DNA of 64,000 nt. It comes from Bradyrhizobium sp. CSS354 (lineage in GTDB: Bacteria > Pseudomonadota > Alphaproteobacteria > Rhizobiales > Xanthobacteraceae). The DNA is taken from the NCBI RefSeq assembly GCF_029051725.1, contig NZ_JAACFU010000004.1:1-64000 (forward strand), written 5' to 3'. Each line of letters begins with the position of its first letter. The first letter of the stretch is position 1. Under the pieces are notes generated by a model that ran no database searches, was not told the origin of the DNA, and worked only from the letters and a program-made list of their open reading frames with translations. Made by a program: the position numbers and the translations under genes. Below, one piece after another: positions 14,789 to 24,570 of this stretch.

Positions 14789-15073
14789 ATGAAGAAGACT
14801 TTAGTTGCCGCCCTCACGGTTGCGACGATCGCCGGTTCGCTGGTGACCGCCACGCCGTCCGCCCAGGCCCATGACGGCGTCGGCGTCGGCATCGCAGCCG
14901 GCCTGATCGGCGGCGCGATCGTCGGCGGCGCCATCGCATCGAGCCGTCCCGCCTATGGTGGACCGGTTTATGTGGCCGAGCCCGGCCCGCCGCCCCCGCC
15001 CTGCTACTGGCAGCGCCAGCGCTACTGGGACGGCTACGGCTGGACCGTCCGCCCGGTTCGCGTTTGCTACTGA
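14789..15073 (+). CDS. Small exported glycine-zipper protein (paralogue B)
   Basis: The product is 94 residues with a signal peptide (MKKTLVAALTVATIAGSLVT then ATPSAQA). The segment GVGIAAGLIGGAIVGGAIAS and the ending CYWQRQRYWDGYGWTVRPVR plus VCY align with paralogue A, but the Tyr/Pro/Gly middle is much shorter. The paired Cys at the two ends of the C-terminal block probably form a disulfide. A caggag site precedes the ATG, and a strong terminator lies 36 bases after the stop, so it is probably the end of a transcript. Confidence 0.85.
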   Translation: MKKTLVAALTVATIAGSLVTATPSAQAHDGVGVGIAAGLIGGAIVGGAIASSRPAYGGPVYVAEPGPPPPPCYWQRQRYWDGYGWTVRPVRVCY

Positions 15074-15084
15074 TCTGATCGCAC

Positions 15085-15100
15085 GGCGCTCATGAGCGCC
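15085..15100. repeat. 16-bp perfect palindrome
   Basis: The sequence ggcgctcatgagcgcc is self-complementary. It lies between the stop of paralogue B and the terminator hairpin. Confidence 0.6.
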
Positions 15101-15108
15101 GCGATCGA

Positions 15109-15140
15109 AGCCCGGCCGAGCACCTCGGCCGGGCTTTTTC
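15109..15140 (+). terminator. Rho-independent terminator
   Basis: A 12-bp perfect stem (agcccggccgag with ctcggccgggct) closes a three-base loop (cac) and is followed by a T-run (ttttctttt). It ends the small exported protein transcript. The stem may also serve the convergent transglycosylase gene that ends at 15162. Confidence 0.9.
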
Positions 15141-15161
15141 TTTTAGCTGGCCCTGCAGCAG

Positions 15162-16388
15162 CTATCGCGCCGCCTGGATTGAGCGCAGCACCTCTTCGCT
15201 TGGCCAGCAATCGACCTTGAGCCCTGCCGACTTCTGGTAGGCGCCCAGCGCAGCGCGCGTCTGCATGCCGGCCTTGCCGTCGATCTTATCCTTGTAGAGT
15301 CCGACGCGCGTGAGCCCGCGCTGCATCGCCTCGACGTCCTTGGTTCGCAATTGCTTCGAGGCAGACCACGGCGTCGCGAACGGTTGCGGGCTCGTCATGC
15401 GGTCGGCGAGATGGCCGACGAACAGCACGTAGAGATCGGAGAAATTGTATTCCTTGATGACGAAGTAGTTCTTCGTGGTCAGGAAGGACGGGCCGTAGAT
15501 GCCTTCCGGTTGCAACAGCGAGGCCGGGTGAGCCTGCTCGGCGGCAGTGAGCTTTTGTCCACGCACCGGCACAAAGCCTTCGCGCAGCCACTGGCCGATC
15601 GGCTTCGTCACCTCGGGCACGCCGGCGGTGCAATCGACCTTGGCCGGTGCCTGCACCTCGTAAGCCCAGCGCACGCCGCTCTGCCAGCCCTTGTTGACGA
15701 GCTGCTGCGCGGCGGAGGCCAGCGCATCCGGCACCGAATGCCAGATGTCGATGCGGCCGTCGCGGTCGAAATCGACGCCGTGCTTGTAATATTCGGACGG
15801 CAGGAATTGCGTGAGCCCGGTCGCGCCGGCCCAGGACGAGCGCATGTCCTTGCGTGTCACCACGCCGTCGCCGAGAATTTTCAGCGAGAGGATGAACTCG
15901 TTGCGATAGGTGTCCTTGCGGCGGCCGACATAGGCCTGCGTCGCCAGCACGCGCACGAGATCGTAAGGCAGCGTGTAGCGGCCGTAGTCGGTCTCGCGGC
16001 CCCAGATCGCCAGCATGACGGTGGCGGGCACGCCGGAGTTTTTCTCGATCTCGGTCAGCGCCTGACGATGTTTTTGGAGCAGCCGCTGCCCCTCGCCCGC
16101 AAGCCGCGCGATCGAGGCTTCCCTGACATAGTCGGCCGGCACCTGCACGAACTCGGCCTGCGACGGCGCACCGGTCGCTGGGCGCCCCGGCAGAATGAGA
16201 TCCGGCAGCTTGTAATCAGGCTCGAGCCCGCGCGTCTCTCGCTCGAACGTCGCGCGCGACACGCCGGCGGCCTCCGCCTCCGGCCACTGCGAGGCGATGA
16301 ACTGGGTGAAGGCGGCGTCGGCGGCGCGGACGGGCGACAGGCCACAGGTGATAGCGATCACCGCAGCTATGAGCACCCGCCGCATCAT
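15162..16388 (-). CDS. Lytic murein transglycosylase with peptidoglycan-binding domain
   Basis: The product is 408 residues. A signal peptide (MMRRVLIAAVIAITCGLSPV then RA) leads into an SLT_2/MltB-type catalytic domain. The catalytic Glu132 is in IWGRETDYGRY. The substrate-binding blocks WAGATGLTQFLPSEYY, DFDRDGRIDIW and PDALASAAQQL follow. The C-terminal 65 residues (KDVEAMQRGLTRVGLYKDKI and TRAALGAYQKSAGL) are a PG_binding_1 module. It cleaves the glycan strand of peptidoglycan to an anhydromuramoyl end in the periplasm. No lipobox Cys is evident, so it is probably soluble rather than a lipoprotein. Confidence 0.93.
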   Translation of the reverse strand: MMRRVLIAAVIAITCGLSPVRAADAAFTQFIASQWPEAEAAGVSRATFERETRGLEPDYKLPDLILPGRPATGAPSQAEFVQVPADYVREASIARLAGEGQRLLQKHRQALTEIEKNSGVPATVMLAIWGRETDYGRYTLPYDLVRVLATQAYVGRRKDTYRNEFILSLKILGDGVVTRKDMRSSWAGATGLTQFLPSEYYKHGVDFDRDGRIDIWHSVPDALASAAQQLVNKGWQSGVRWAYEVQAPAKVDCTAGVPEVTKPIGQWLREGFVPVRGQKLTAAEQAHPASLLQPEGIYGPSFLTTKNYFVIKEYNFSDLYVLFVGHLADRMTSPQPFATPWSASKQLRTKDVEAMQRGLTRVGLYKDKIDGKAGMQTRAALGAYQKSAGLKVDCWPSEEVLRSIQAAR

Positions 16389-16395
16389 GCTGAGA

Positions 16396-18045
<1,650 letters not shown>

Positions 18046-18277
18046 CGGTCCCGAAAACCTTCGATTTGAGGAAATTTGCTTGCCGCCGATGTAGCGATCC
18101 CGCCCCCAAAGGGCAATGTTTTCCCTCCGTTCACCACGGATGAATACGGGACGGACACCATCCCGCCGCCGATCCGGACAATTGAAACCATCTTTTAATA
18201 AATCAGGCCAAAGCTCGGTTTCGCGCGGAAACAGCGCCACCCGCTCAGAATGAACGGGAGCACAGCGAGACAGCGTC

Positions 18278-18493
18278 ATGGCCATGATCGAGACCAATTC
18301 CCTTCCCGTTCCGGCGGAAGCCGGCAGCGCCTCCGCGTTCGCCTCGGAGATCAAGGGCTTCTGGAAGCGCTTCTTCGCCACCGCTTTCAACCCCTACCGG
18401 CCCGAACTGCATTACATGCGCGGCCCCGGCCCCGCCTGGCGCGCCAAGCACGGCATGAATGCGCCGATCCGGCTCAAGCCCCGCGACCTCTGA
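18278..18493 (+). CDS. Small hypothetical protein
   Basis: The product is 71 residues. It contains a conserved-looking stretch [20 protein letters not shown] followed by a basic Pro/Arg-rich end ([20 protein letters not shown]). There is no signal peptide or clear transmembrane helix; the [13 protein letters not shown] part could lie on a membrane as an amphipathic helix. It is divergent from ettA. ATG at 18278 or 18284. The family is not recognised. Confidence 0.6.
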   Translation: MAMIETNSLPVPAEAGSASAFASEIKGFWKRFFATAFNPYRPELHYMRGPGPAWRAKHGMNAPIRLKPRDL

Positions 18494-18596
18494 GCCTCAC
18501 CACCTGTCGGATTTTTGAAGACGCGAACGGCTTGCGCACGGTCCTGATTGCGCGCAACCATGGCCTGGTTCCACCTCTCGCCATGGAAGAACGCTG

Positions 18597-19559
18597 ATGA
18601 CGCGGCTGCGCTGTGCAATTCTCGACGACTATTTCAACCTCGCCCTCGATGTCGCCGATTGGCAAAGCCTGTCCGACCGCATCGACGTCACCGTGTTCAG
18701 CCATCCCTTCGCCTCCGAGCAGGCCGCGGCGAGCGCGCTGGCCGATTTCGAGATCGTCTGCGCGATGCGCGAACGCACCGCGTTCCCCAAGAGCCTCTTC
18801 GAGAGCCTGCCGAAGCTGAAGCTGCTGCTGACCTCAGGCATGCGCAACGCCTCGATCGACATGGAGGCCGCCAAGGCGCGCGGCGTCACCATCGGCGGCA
18901 CGCAATATTCACGAGATCCGACCGCGCCCCTCACCATGGGCCTAATCCTGGAACTGACCCGCGGCATCGGCCGCGAGAACGCGCGCATGCATGCGGGCGA
19001 GCCATGGCAGGCCTTTGCCGGCGTCGAGATCGAGGGATTGACGCTCGGCGTCGTCGGGCTCGGCAAGCTCGGCAGCAAGATGGCGGGCATTGCGAAGGCG
19101 TTCGGAATGAACGTGATCGCCTGGAGCCCGAACCTGACCCCGGAGAAGTGCAAGGACGCCGGCGTCGGCTACGCCACCAAGGAGGAGCTGTTCGCCAAGG
19201 CCGATATCGTCAGCATCCATGTGGTGCTGAGCGAGCGCTCGCGCGGGCTGGTCGGGGCCGCCGATCTCGCGCGGATGAAGCCGACGGCCTTCCTCGTCAA
19301 CACCGCGCGCGGGCCGATCGTGGACGAGCAGGCGCTGCTCGAGGCGTTGCAGCAGAAGAGGATTGCAGGCGCCGGCATCGACGTGTTCTCGGTCGAGCCG
19401 CTGCCGACGGATCATCCCTTCCGCAAGCTCGACAATCTCGTGCTGACGCCGCATCTCGGCTACGCCACCGAGGACGGCTTGCGCATCCATTACGGCCAGA
19501 TGGTCGAGGCGATCGACGCCTTCACCAAGGGCGGCGAGCTGCCGCGGAAGCTGGCCTGA
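18597..19559 (+). CDS. D-2-hydroxyacid dehydrogenase family protein
   Basis: The product is 320 residues. The NAD-binding motif is GVVGLGKLGSKMAGIAKAFG. The catalytic set is an Arg in the NTARGPIVDE region (with a further Arg upstream), Glu in DVFSVEPLP and His in LTPHLGYAT. This is the phosphoglycerate-dehydrogenase/D-lactate-dehydrogenase superfamily, which reversibly reduces 2-keto acids with NAD(P)H. The ATG at 18597 follows ggaagaac. The Ser rather than Asp/Arg pair after strand 2 (IAWSPN) suggests NADPH use, as in hydroxypyruvate reductases, but this is weak. Confidence 0.9.
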   Translation: MTRLRCAILDDYFNLALDVADWQSLSDRIDVTVFSHPFASEQAAASALADFEIVCAMRERTAFPKSLFESLPKLKLLLTSGMRNASIDMEAAKARGVTIGGTQYSRDPTAPLTMGLILELTRGIGRENARMHAGEPWQAFAGVEIEGLTLGVVGLGKLGSKMAGIAKAFGMNVIAWSPNLTPEKCKDAGVGYATKEELFAKADIVSIHVVLSERSRGLVGAADLARMKPTAFLVNTARGPIVDEQALLEALQQKRIAGAGIDVFSVEPLPTDHPFRKLDNLVLTPHLGYATEDGLRIHYGQMVEAIDAFTKGGELPRKLA

Positions 19560-19563
19560 AGCC

Positions 19564-20532
19564 TCAGGCCGCCGAGCGCTGGCTGGTGGGCTGCCGTGCC
19601 GCATCGGCAAAGCCGTCGCGCCAGGAGGCATGCGCCGGCAGCCAGCCGAGCTCGCGCTTTGCCTTGCCGTTGGAGGCTCCGCGCACCTCCGTCATCATCG
19701 CAACCATATGCTCGCCCGCAAGCAGGCGGCCGAGCCAGGCGGGAATGTGACGCGGCGGCTTGGCACCAAGCAATTCGGCCAGCGCGGGCAACCAATCCTT
19801 CACCGGCGCCGGATGATCGTCGACGATATTGTAGATGCTGCCGGAGCGCCCGCGTTCGAGCGCGGCAAGCGTGGCAGAGGCGGCATCTTCGGTGTGAATG
19901 AACGACCACGTGCCGCCGCCATCGCCGATCACTGGCACACGCCGGTGGCGCAGCTGGTCAATCATCGCCGGCGAGAGCGTTCCGGTGCCCGGTCCATAGA
20001 AGAATCCATAGCGCAGCACGATGCCCTCCGGCGTCGTCGAAGCGGTGACGCTTCGCTCCAGATATCGGATTGCCTCCAGCGTGCGTCGCAGCTCTTGCGG
20101 CGGATGCGGATCGAGCTCATCGGTCTCGATCTTCACCGTTCCCCCGGCGCGACTGAAGGTCCAGCCGCAGAAGCTTTGCGCGATGAAGCGCCTAGCGCCG
20201 GCCTCGCGTGCGGCGTTGAGCAGAATGTCGGTTCCGCGGGTGCGGAGCTCGTTGGTTCGCTTGAAAGCGCGATCGAAATGCCGGAGGTCCGTAGCAGCCG
20301 CGAGATCTGTCATCTGGTGGATGACGGCGTCGGGCTTTGCCGCAATCACCGCAGCGCGCATACTGTCGGCATCGAGGCCGTCGGCGACGACCGGCTCCGC
20401 ACCCAATCGCCGCACAAGCTCTGTTTTCGCCGCACTCCGTGTCGTGCCGATCACCGAATGACCCCCGGCGACCAGCGCCGGAACAAGATACTGACCGACC
20501 GCGCCAGTCGCGCCCGCAACAAAGATGCGCAT
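19564..20532 (-). CDS. NAD-dependent epimerase/dehydratase-like (extended SDR)
   Basis: The product is 322 residues. It begins MRIFVAGATGAVGQYLVPAL, the GxTGxxG nucleotide-binding motif of extended or atypical SDR proteins. The usual YxxxK is not obvious; the region SFCGWTFSRAGG replaces it. YGFFYGPGTGTL and DDHPAPVKDWLPALAELLG are typical of the atypical SDR branch that includes NmrA- and YfcH-like proteins. A gaggagcacagg site fixes the ATG at 20532. Substrate unknown. It ends four bases from the convergent dehydrogenase gene. Confidence 0.85.
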   Translation of the reverse strand: MRIFVAGATGAVGQYLVPALVAGGHSVIGTTRSAAKTELVRRLGAEPVVADGLDADSMRAAVIAAKPDAVIHQMTDLAAATDLRHFDRAFKRTNELRTRGTDILLNAAREAGARRFIAQSFCGWTFSRAGGTVKIETDELDPHPPQELRRTLEAIRYLERSVTASTTPEGIVLRYGFFYGPGTGTLSPAMIDQLRHRRVPVIGDGGGTWSFIHTEDAASATLAALERGRSGSIYNIVDDHPAPVKDWLPALAELLGAKPPRHIPAWLGRLLAGEHMVAMMTEVRGASNGKAKRELGWLPAHASWRDGFADAARQPTSQRSAA

Positions 20533-20630
20533 CCTGTGCTCCTCAATTCGTTGCAATCCTCCCGGACGTAATCGAGGTGCGGAGCCGTTCAAGCATGCGC
20601 AAGCGAGACATGCGCATGGGTCAAATGACG

Positions 20631-20659
20631 ACGGCGCGTGACCGAAGATCACGCGCCGT
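20631..20659. terminator. Hairpin with 11-bp stem
   Basis: The arms acggcgcgtga and tcacgcgccgt are exact reverse complements around a seven-base loop. On the minus strand the hairpin lies 27 bases after the L,D-transpeptidase stop and upstream of the epimerase-like gene. A short, weak T-run (catttgac) follows on the minus strand, so termination is plausible but not certain. Confidence 0.5.
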
Positions 20660-20685
20660 ATCAGATCAATTCCTGGGAAGCCGGT

Positions 20686-21879
20686 TCAGCGCACGGTGAC
20701 GGGCGCGGGCAGCGGCGGCACCACTGTCGGCTGGGTGCCTCCGACCGGGCCGGCCTGCGCGGCCATTGGCGCGGGGCCGGCAGCGCCGGGCACGGGCGCG
20801 GCGGATGCGGTCGCAGTTCCCGGCGGCGGACCACCCGGCATCACCACCACGCGGGTGCCGACCTTGACGCGATCGAACAGGTCGGAGACGTCCTCGTTCA
20901 GCATGCCGATGCAGCCGGAGGACACGAACTTGCCGATGGTCGAGGGCTGGTTGGTGCCGTGGATGCGGTAGACGGTCGAGCCGAGATACATCGCGCGGGC
21001 GCCGAGCGGATTGCCGGGACCGCCGGCCATGAAGCGCGGCAGATAGGGCTGGCGCTCGATCATCTCGGTCGGCGGATGCCAATCCGGCCACTCGGCCTTG
21101 CGGGTGATCTTCTGCACGCCGGTCCAGGTGAAGCCGTCGCGGCCGACGCGGACGCCGTAGCGGATCGCACGGCCGTTGCCGAGCACGTAATAGAGGTAGG
21201 TATTCGGGGTATCGACGATGAGCGTTCCGGCCGGCTCCTTGGTCGCCAGCGAGACCTCCTGACGGCGCAGGTTCTGCGGCAACTGCGCCGGAGCGGCGTC
21301 GGGCTGCTCTTCGGGCGGCAGCGAGGCGATCGCCATCGGCCGGCCGTCGGCGCCAACGGGCGGCTGACCGGCCTGGACCGTTCCGGTCGCGCCGGGACCA
21401 CCGACCGCCTCCGGCGGACGCAGGCCGTCACTGCCGGGCGCCTGACCCGGACGATCGGCGTAGATCACCGCAGGCGGGCCGGCGGGGCGGCCGTAGCGCG
21501 GATCGTCGGGCGACGTCACGGGACCCTGCGGCGGCGCGGCCGAGTACACGGGGGCGCCTGCGGGACGGCCATAACGGGGATCATCGGGCGACATCACCGG
21601 ACCCTGCGGCGGCGCGGCGGAATACACCGGGGGAGCGCCGGCTGGACGACCGTAGTAGCGCGGATCCGGGCCGGGCGGCGGCAGCGCCGCCTGCGGCATC
21701 GAATCGTCTTCATCGTCCATAGCGTCGAAGTTCGGCGCGCGGTCGCCGGGCCGATATTCGGCCGGCGCGCCATAGCTCGGCGCCTGCTGGACCGGATAGC
21801 TTTGGGCCTGCGCGAGCGAGGTTCCCGCCGCAGCGACTGTTGCGGCAGCGCATATCGTCAGAAAATGTTTGATCATCAT
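20686..21879 (-). CDS. L,D-transpeptidase (YkuD domain) with Pro-rich repeats
   Basis: The product is 397 residues. A signal peptide (MMIKHFLTICAAATVAAAGT then SLAQA) is followed by a Pro/Gly-rich linker. The linker carries near-identical repeats of DDPRYGRPAGAP with VYSAAPPQGPV at about residues 70-135. The YkuD catalytic domain occupies about 215-350, with His307 (RIHGTN) and the nucleophile Cys323 in SSGCIGML. Such enzymes form 3-3 peptidoglycan cross-links or attach outer-membrane proteins to peptidoglycan. A Pro/Ala-rich tail follows. Start at 21879 or 21876 (two ATGs); the upstream frame lacks a signal peptide. Confidence 0.93.
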   Translation of the reverse strand: MMIKHFLTICAAATVAAAGTSLAQAQSYPVQQAPSYGAPAEYRPGDRAPNFDAMDDEDDSMPQAALPPPGPDPRYYGRPAGAPPVYSAAPPQGPVMSPDDPRYGRPAGAPVYSAAPPQGPVTSPDDPRYGRPAGPPAVIYADRPGQAPGSDGLRPPEAVGGPGATGTVQAGQPPVGADGRPMAIASLPPEEQPDAAPAQLPQNLRRQEVSLATKEPAGTLIVDTPNTYLYYVLGNGRAIRYGVRVGRDGFTWTGVQKITRKAEWPDWHPPTEMIERQPYLPRFMAGGPGNPLGARAMYLGSTVYRIHGTNQPSTIGKFVSSGCIGMLNEDVSDLFDRVKVGTRVVVMPGGPPPGTATASAAPVPGAAGPAPMAAQAGPVGGTQPTVVPPLPAPVTVR

Positions 21880-22245
21880 CGCTCTTGTATAGTCCCCGGG
21901 CCCCGTCCGGACCGTTAACGGCCAGATGACCGAAGATAGCGGCACATTCAAGACATTGCAGGCGGATTTGTGCCTGATTTGCCGATTTGTGATCCGCAAG
22001 ACTACCGTTGCCTCCTTGCATCACGGGACGAAAATCAGCCCACGACTGAGATTGCCGGAGTCGCCGGCTCCGTTTTTTACGGAACGGCGGGGAATCGTTG
22101 CGGTATGTTCGAATCAGCCTGATTCGCCCCCGCTTTGAGCTTCGATCCCCGCGTGGCGAACGCGGCAAGCAGTACCGTCACCGCGTTCAGATGGCTCATG
22201 GGCCCTGGCCACTTCGCCGCCGGGGCGGAAATTCGCAATCCCTCG

Positions 22246-23040
22246 ATGCTTCCCGGCTTTCGCTTCCTGTTTGCCGCGATCCTGCTGTCAGCTTCCATCC
22301 TGGTATTCGGCCTGGGCGCCGCCGCGCTGCTGCGGGCCAGCCACGAGCAGTATGTCAGCAACCCCTCCTGGCGGAATGGTCCGCAGGAGCAGGTGTTTGC
22401 ACAAGCTCCCGAGCCGGCCCAGCCCGTGCTCGCGGTTCTGCGCGCCGAGCCGGAAGCAGCCACCGATCCGGCGCCGTCGCTGCGTGACCAGGTGCCGACG
22501 ATCGGATTACCGGCGAACGAGCCCGAGCCGGTCTTCGCGCTGACGACCGAGACCGACCGTCAGCCGCCGCAGGTCGTTGCAGCTCCGGCTGACGTCCCGA
22601 CCGAACCGGCCAATGCGGAGACCAAGGCCGAGACGACGACGGACGACGCCACGCCGGTCTCAAGCAACACGCTTACTCCGGCCGACGCCAGCGCATCCAT
22701 CGCCGAGACCAAGCCCGTTTCGATCGCTCTCACGAGCAAACCAGCACCTACCGCCCCCAGCGGAGCCTCGGCTTCGTCCTCGTTCGACATGGCGAGCGCG
22801 AAGTTCGCCGCATTGAACGACCCGGCGACCACGGCCTGGAAGGATCCGCCTGCGAAGGCCAAGCCCGACTCTAAGGCCGACAGCAGTTCGCCGGAGAGCA
22901 AGGCGACCAAGCCGCGGGCGCATCGCGTGAAGAAGCGCCGCCGCATCGTCCGGCGTCCGCCGCCGCCGGTTCAGCAACTCGATCCGTTCGGGCAGCCGCA
23001 ACCCACGCTCGCCGCAACGACCACGCGCGCACGTCAGTAA
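22246..23040 (+). CDS. Membrane-anchored Ala/Pro/Thr-rich protein of unknown function
   Basis: The product is 264 residues. One N-terminal transmembrane helix (FRFLFAAILLSASILVFGLG then AAALLRA) anchors it. The rest is a low-complexity, probably unfolded region rich in Ala, Pro, Thr and Glu. It ends with a basic stretch (HRVKKRRRIVRRPPPP). The ATG at 22246 is used because the transmembrane helix follows directly; a TTG at 22135 or ATG at 22198 would give longer forms. It meets the sulfurtransferase gene end to end with two bases between stops. Function unknown. Confidence 0.75.
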   Translation: MLPGFRFLFAAILLSASILVFGLGAAALLRASHEQYVSNPSWRNGPQEQVFAQAPEPAQPVLAVLRAEPEAATDPAPSLRDQVPTIGLPANEPEPVFALTTETDRQPPQVVAAPADVPTEPANAETKAETTTDDATPVSSNTLTPADASASIAETKPVSIALTSKPAPTAPSGASASSSFDMASAKFAALNDPATTAWKDPPAKAKPDSKADSSSPESKATKPRAHRVKKRRRIVRRPPPPVQQLDPFGQPQPTLAATTTRARQ

Positions 23041-23042
23041 GG

Positions 23043-23900
23043 TTACGCCGGGCCGGTTGCGATCGGCGGTCCCTTTTCCTGGCCCCATTCCGACCACGAG
23101 CCGTCGTAGAGCGCGGTGTCGGTGATGCCGAGGCGATAGAGCGCCAGCGTCAGCACGCCGGCAGAGACCCCGGAGCCGCAGCTCGTCACGATCGGCGCAT
23201 CGAGCCTGACACCGGCGTTCGTGAAGGCGGCGCGGAGATCATCGAGTGGCTTCATCGTGCCGGTCGCGGCATCGAATAGGAGATTGTAGGGCACGTTGCG
23301 CGCGCCGGGGATATGGCCGGAGCGGATGCCCGCGCGCGGCTCCGGCGCCCGGCCCTCGAACCGGTCGGCGGCGCGCGCGTCGATCACCTGCTCGGCACGG
23401 CTTTCGATGTTGGCGATCAATTGCTGCATGCTGCGCACGCGCTTTGAATCATAGCTCGCCTTGAATGTCGCTGGCTTCGGCTTGACCTCGCCGCTCTCGA
23501 CCGGACTCCCCTCGGCGCGCCACTTCTTCAGGCCGCCATTGAGGATGCGCACATTGCCATGGCCGAAAGCCAGGAACATCCACCACGCGCGGGGAGCAGC
23601 GACCCAGCCGCCGGCATCATAGATCACGACGGTGTCGGCATTGGAGATACCGAGTTGGCCTGCGTCGCGACCGAACTGCTCGGCGGTCGGATACATGTGC
23701 GGCAGCGGGTTGGAATGGTCCGAGACCGCATCGACGTCGAAGAACACCGCGCCCGGCAGATGCGCGGCGAGATAGTCGTCCTTCGGCAATGGCAGCACGC
23801 CGGGTAGTTTGAAGCTGGCGTCAAGCACCTTGACGTTGGCGTCGTTGATGTGGGCGGCGAGCCATTCGGTGGAGACGAGGGGATCGGTGGGGGTGGTCAT
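23043..23900 (-). CDS. sseA: Thiosulfate/3-mercaptopyruvate sulfurtransferase (two rhodanese domains)
   Basis: The product is 285 residues with tandem rhodanese domains. The N-terminal, inactive one contains HLPGAVFFDVDAVSD and YDAGGWVAAPRAWW. The C-terminal one holds the active-site Cys241 in SCGSGVSA, the CGSGV(S/T)A loop typical of 3-mercaptopyruvate sulfurtransferases rather than classic CRKGVT rhodanese. SGHIPGARNVPY and DGSWSEWG are further family marks. It moves sulfane sulfur from mercaptopyruvate or thiosulfate to a thiol acceptor or cyanide. Confidence 0.93.
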   Translation of the reverse strand: MTTPTDPLVSTEWLAAHINDANVKVLDASFKLPGVLPLPKDDYLAAHLPGAVFFDVDAVSDHSNPLPHMYPTAEQFGRDAGQLGISNADTVVIYDAGGWVAAPRAWWMFLAFGHGNVRILNGGLKKWRAEGSPVESGEVKPKPATFKASYDSKRVRSMQQLIANIESRAEQVIDARAADRFEGRAPEPRAGIRSGHIPGARNVPYNLLFDAATGTMKPLDDLRAAFTNAGVRLDAPIVTSCGSGVSAGVLTLALYRLGITDTALYDGSWSEWGQEKGPPIATGPA

Positions 23901-23927
23901 TAGGGTGCTCCGGCAATTGTCTCAGTC

Positions 23928-24004
23928 GTCATGCCCGGGCTTGTCCCGGCCATCCACGTTCTTGCGGCGAAGACGTGGATGCCCGGGTCAAGCCCGGGCA
24001 TGAC
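23928..24004. repeat. Palindromic repeat, gtcatgcccgggcttg family
   Basis: The left arm gtcatgcccgggcttg (23928-23943) and the right arm caagcccgggcatgac (23989-24004) are exact reverse complements, with an inner pair catccacgt and acgtggatg. It sits between two rhodanese genes on the same strand. Confidence 0.9.
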
Positions 24005-24032
24005 GGAGTGTGTGGCGAGAGAGGTATTCACC

Positions 24033-24446
24033 TCACCCCTTCTTCTTCGGCTCCCACTGCTCCACCGGCCCGCCGGCGTCGCGCCAGGCGGCGTAGCCGC
24101 CGGCGATGTGGGCGACGGGCTTGAGGCCCATGTCCTGCGCGGTCTTGGCGGCGAGCGCAGAGCGCAAGCCGCCGGCGCAATGGAAGACGAACTTCTTGTC
24201 CTCCTGGAACACCGGCTTCGCGTAAGGGCTCTGCGGATCGATCCAGAATTCGAGCATGCCGCGGGTGCAGGCGAACGCGCCGGGGATGCGGCCGTCGCGC
24301 TCGATCTCGCGGGGATCGCGGATATCAACGATGACGACGTCGCCGTTCTTCGATATCTCGATGGCGTCCTTGGCGGTGAGCGTCTCGATCTCGGCATTGG
24401 CCTCGTCGATCAGCGCCTTGATGCCGCGGGTGATGGTCTGGGGCAT
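24033..24446 (-). CDS. Single-domain rhodanese-like protein
   Basis: The product is 137 residues, with the rhodanese domain after a 25-residue helical lead. The strand-loop VVIVDIRDPREIERDGRIPG and the active-site loop HCAGGLRSALAAKTA carry the persulfide Cys90. AGGYAAWRDAGGP is the usual final block. It is probably a sulfur carrier or transferase in the cytoplasm. The ATG at 24446 is preceded by agaggga. It is adjacent to the two-domain sulfurtransferase on the same strand, but a palindromic repeat separates them. Confidence 0.9.
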   Translation of the reverse strand: MPQTITRGIKALIDEANAEIETLTAKDAIEISKNGDVVIVDIRDPREIERDGRIPGAFACTRGMLEFWIDPQSPYAKPVFQEDKKFVFHCAGGLRSALAAKTAQDMGLKPVAHIAGGYAAWRDAGGPVEQWEPKKKG

Positions 24447-24464
24447 GTGGTTCTCCCTCTTGTT

Positions 24465-24564
24465 GTCATTCCGGGGCGTGCGCAGCACGAGTACGGAATC
24501 CATTTATCTACACGTGCTGCGGCCCGACGGATTCCGGGTTCTCGCTGCGCGAGCCCCTGAATGA
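24465..24564. repeat. Palindromic repeat, gtcattccggggc family
   Basis: The left edge gtcattccggggcgtgcgca and the right edge gcgcgagcccctgaatgac are imperfect reverse complements. Inner pairs acggaatcc/ggattccg and cacg/cgtg continue the stem. It lies between the rhodanese and VWA genes, both on the minus strand. Confidence 0.75.
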
Positions 24565-24570
24565 CAACAG

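Noticed and set aside
18046..18390. N-terminal extension of EttA
   Set aside because: The frame is open for 115 more codons, but the family starts at [10 protein letters not shown], a ribosome-binding site precedes that ATG, and the extension has no homology-like features.
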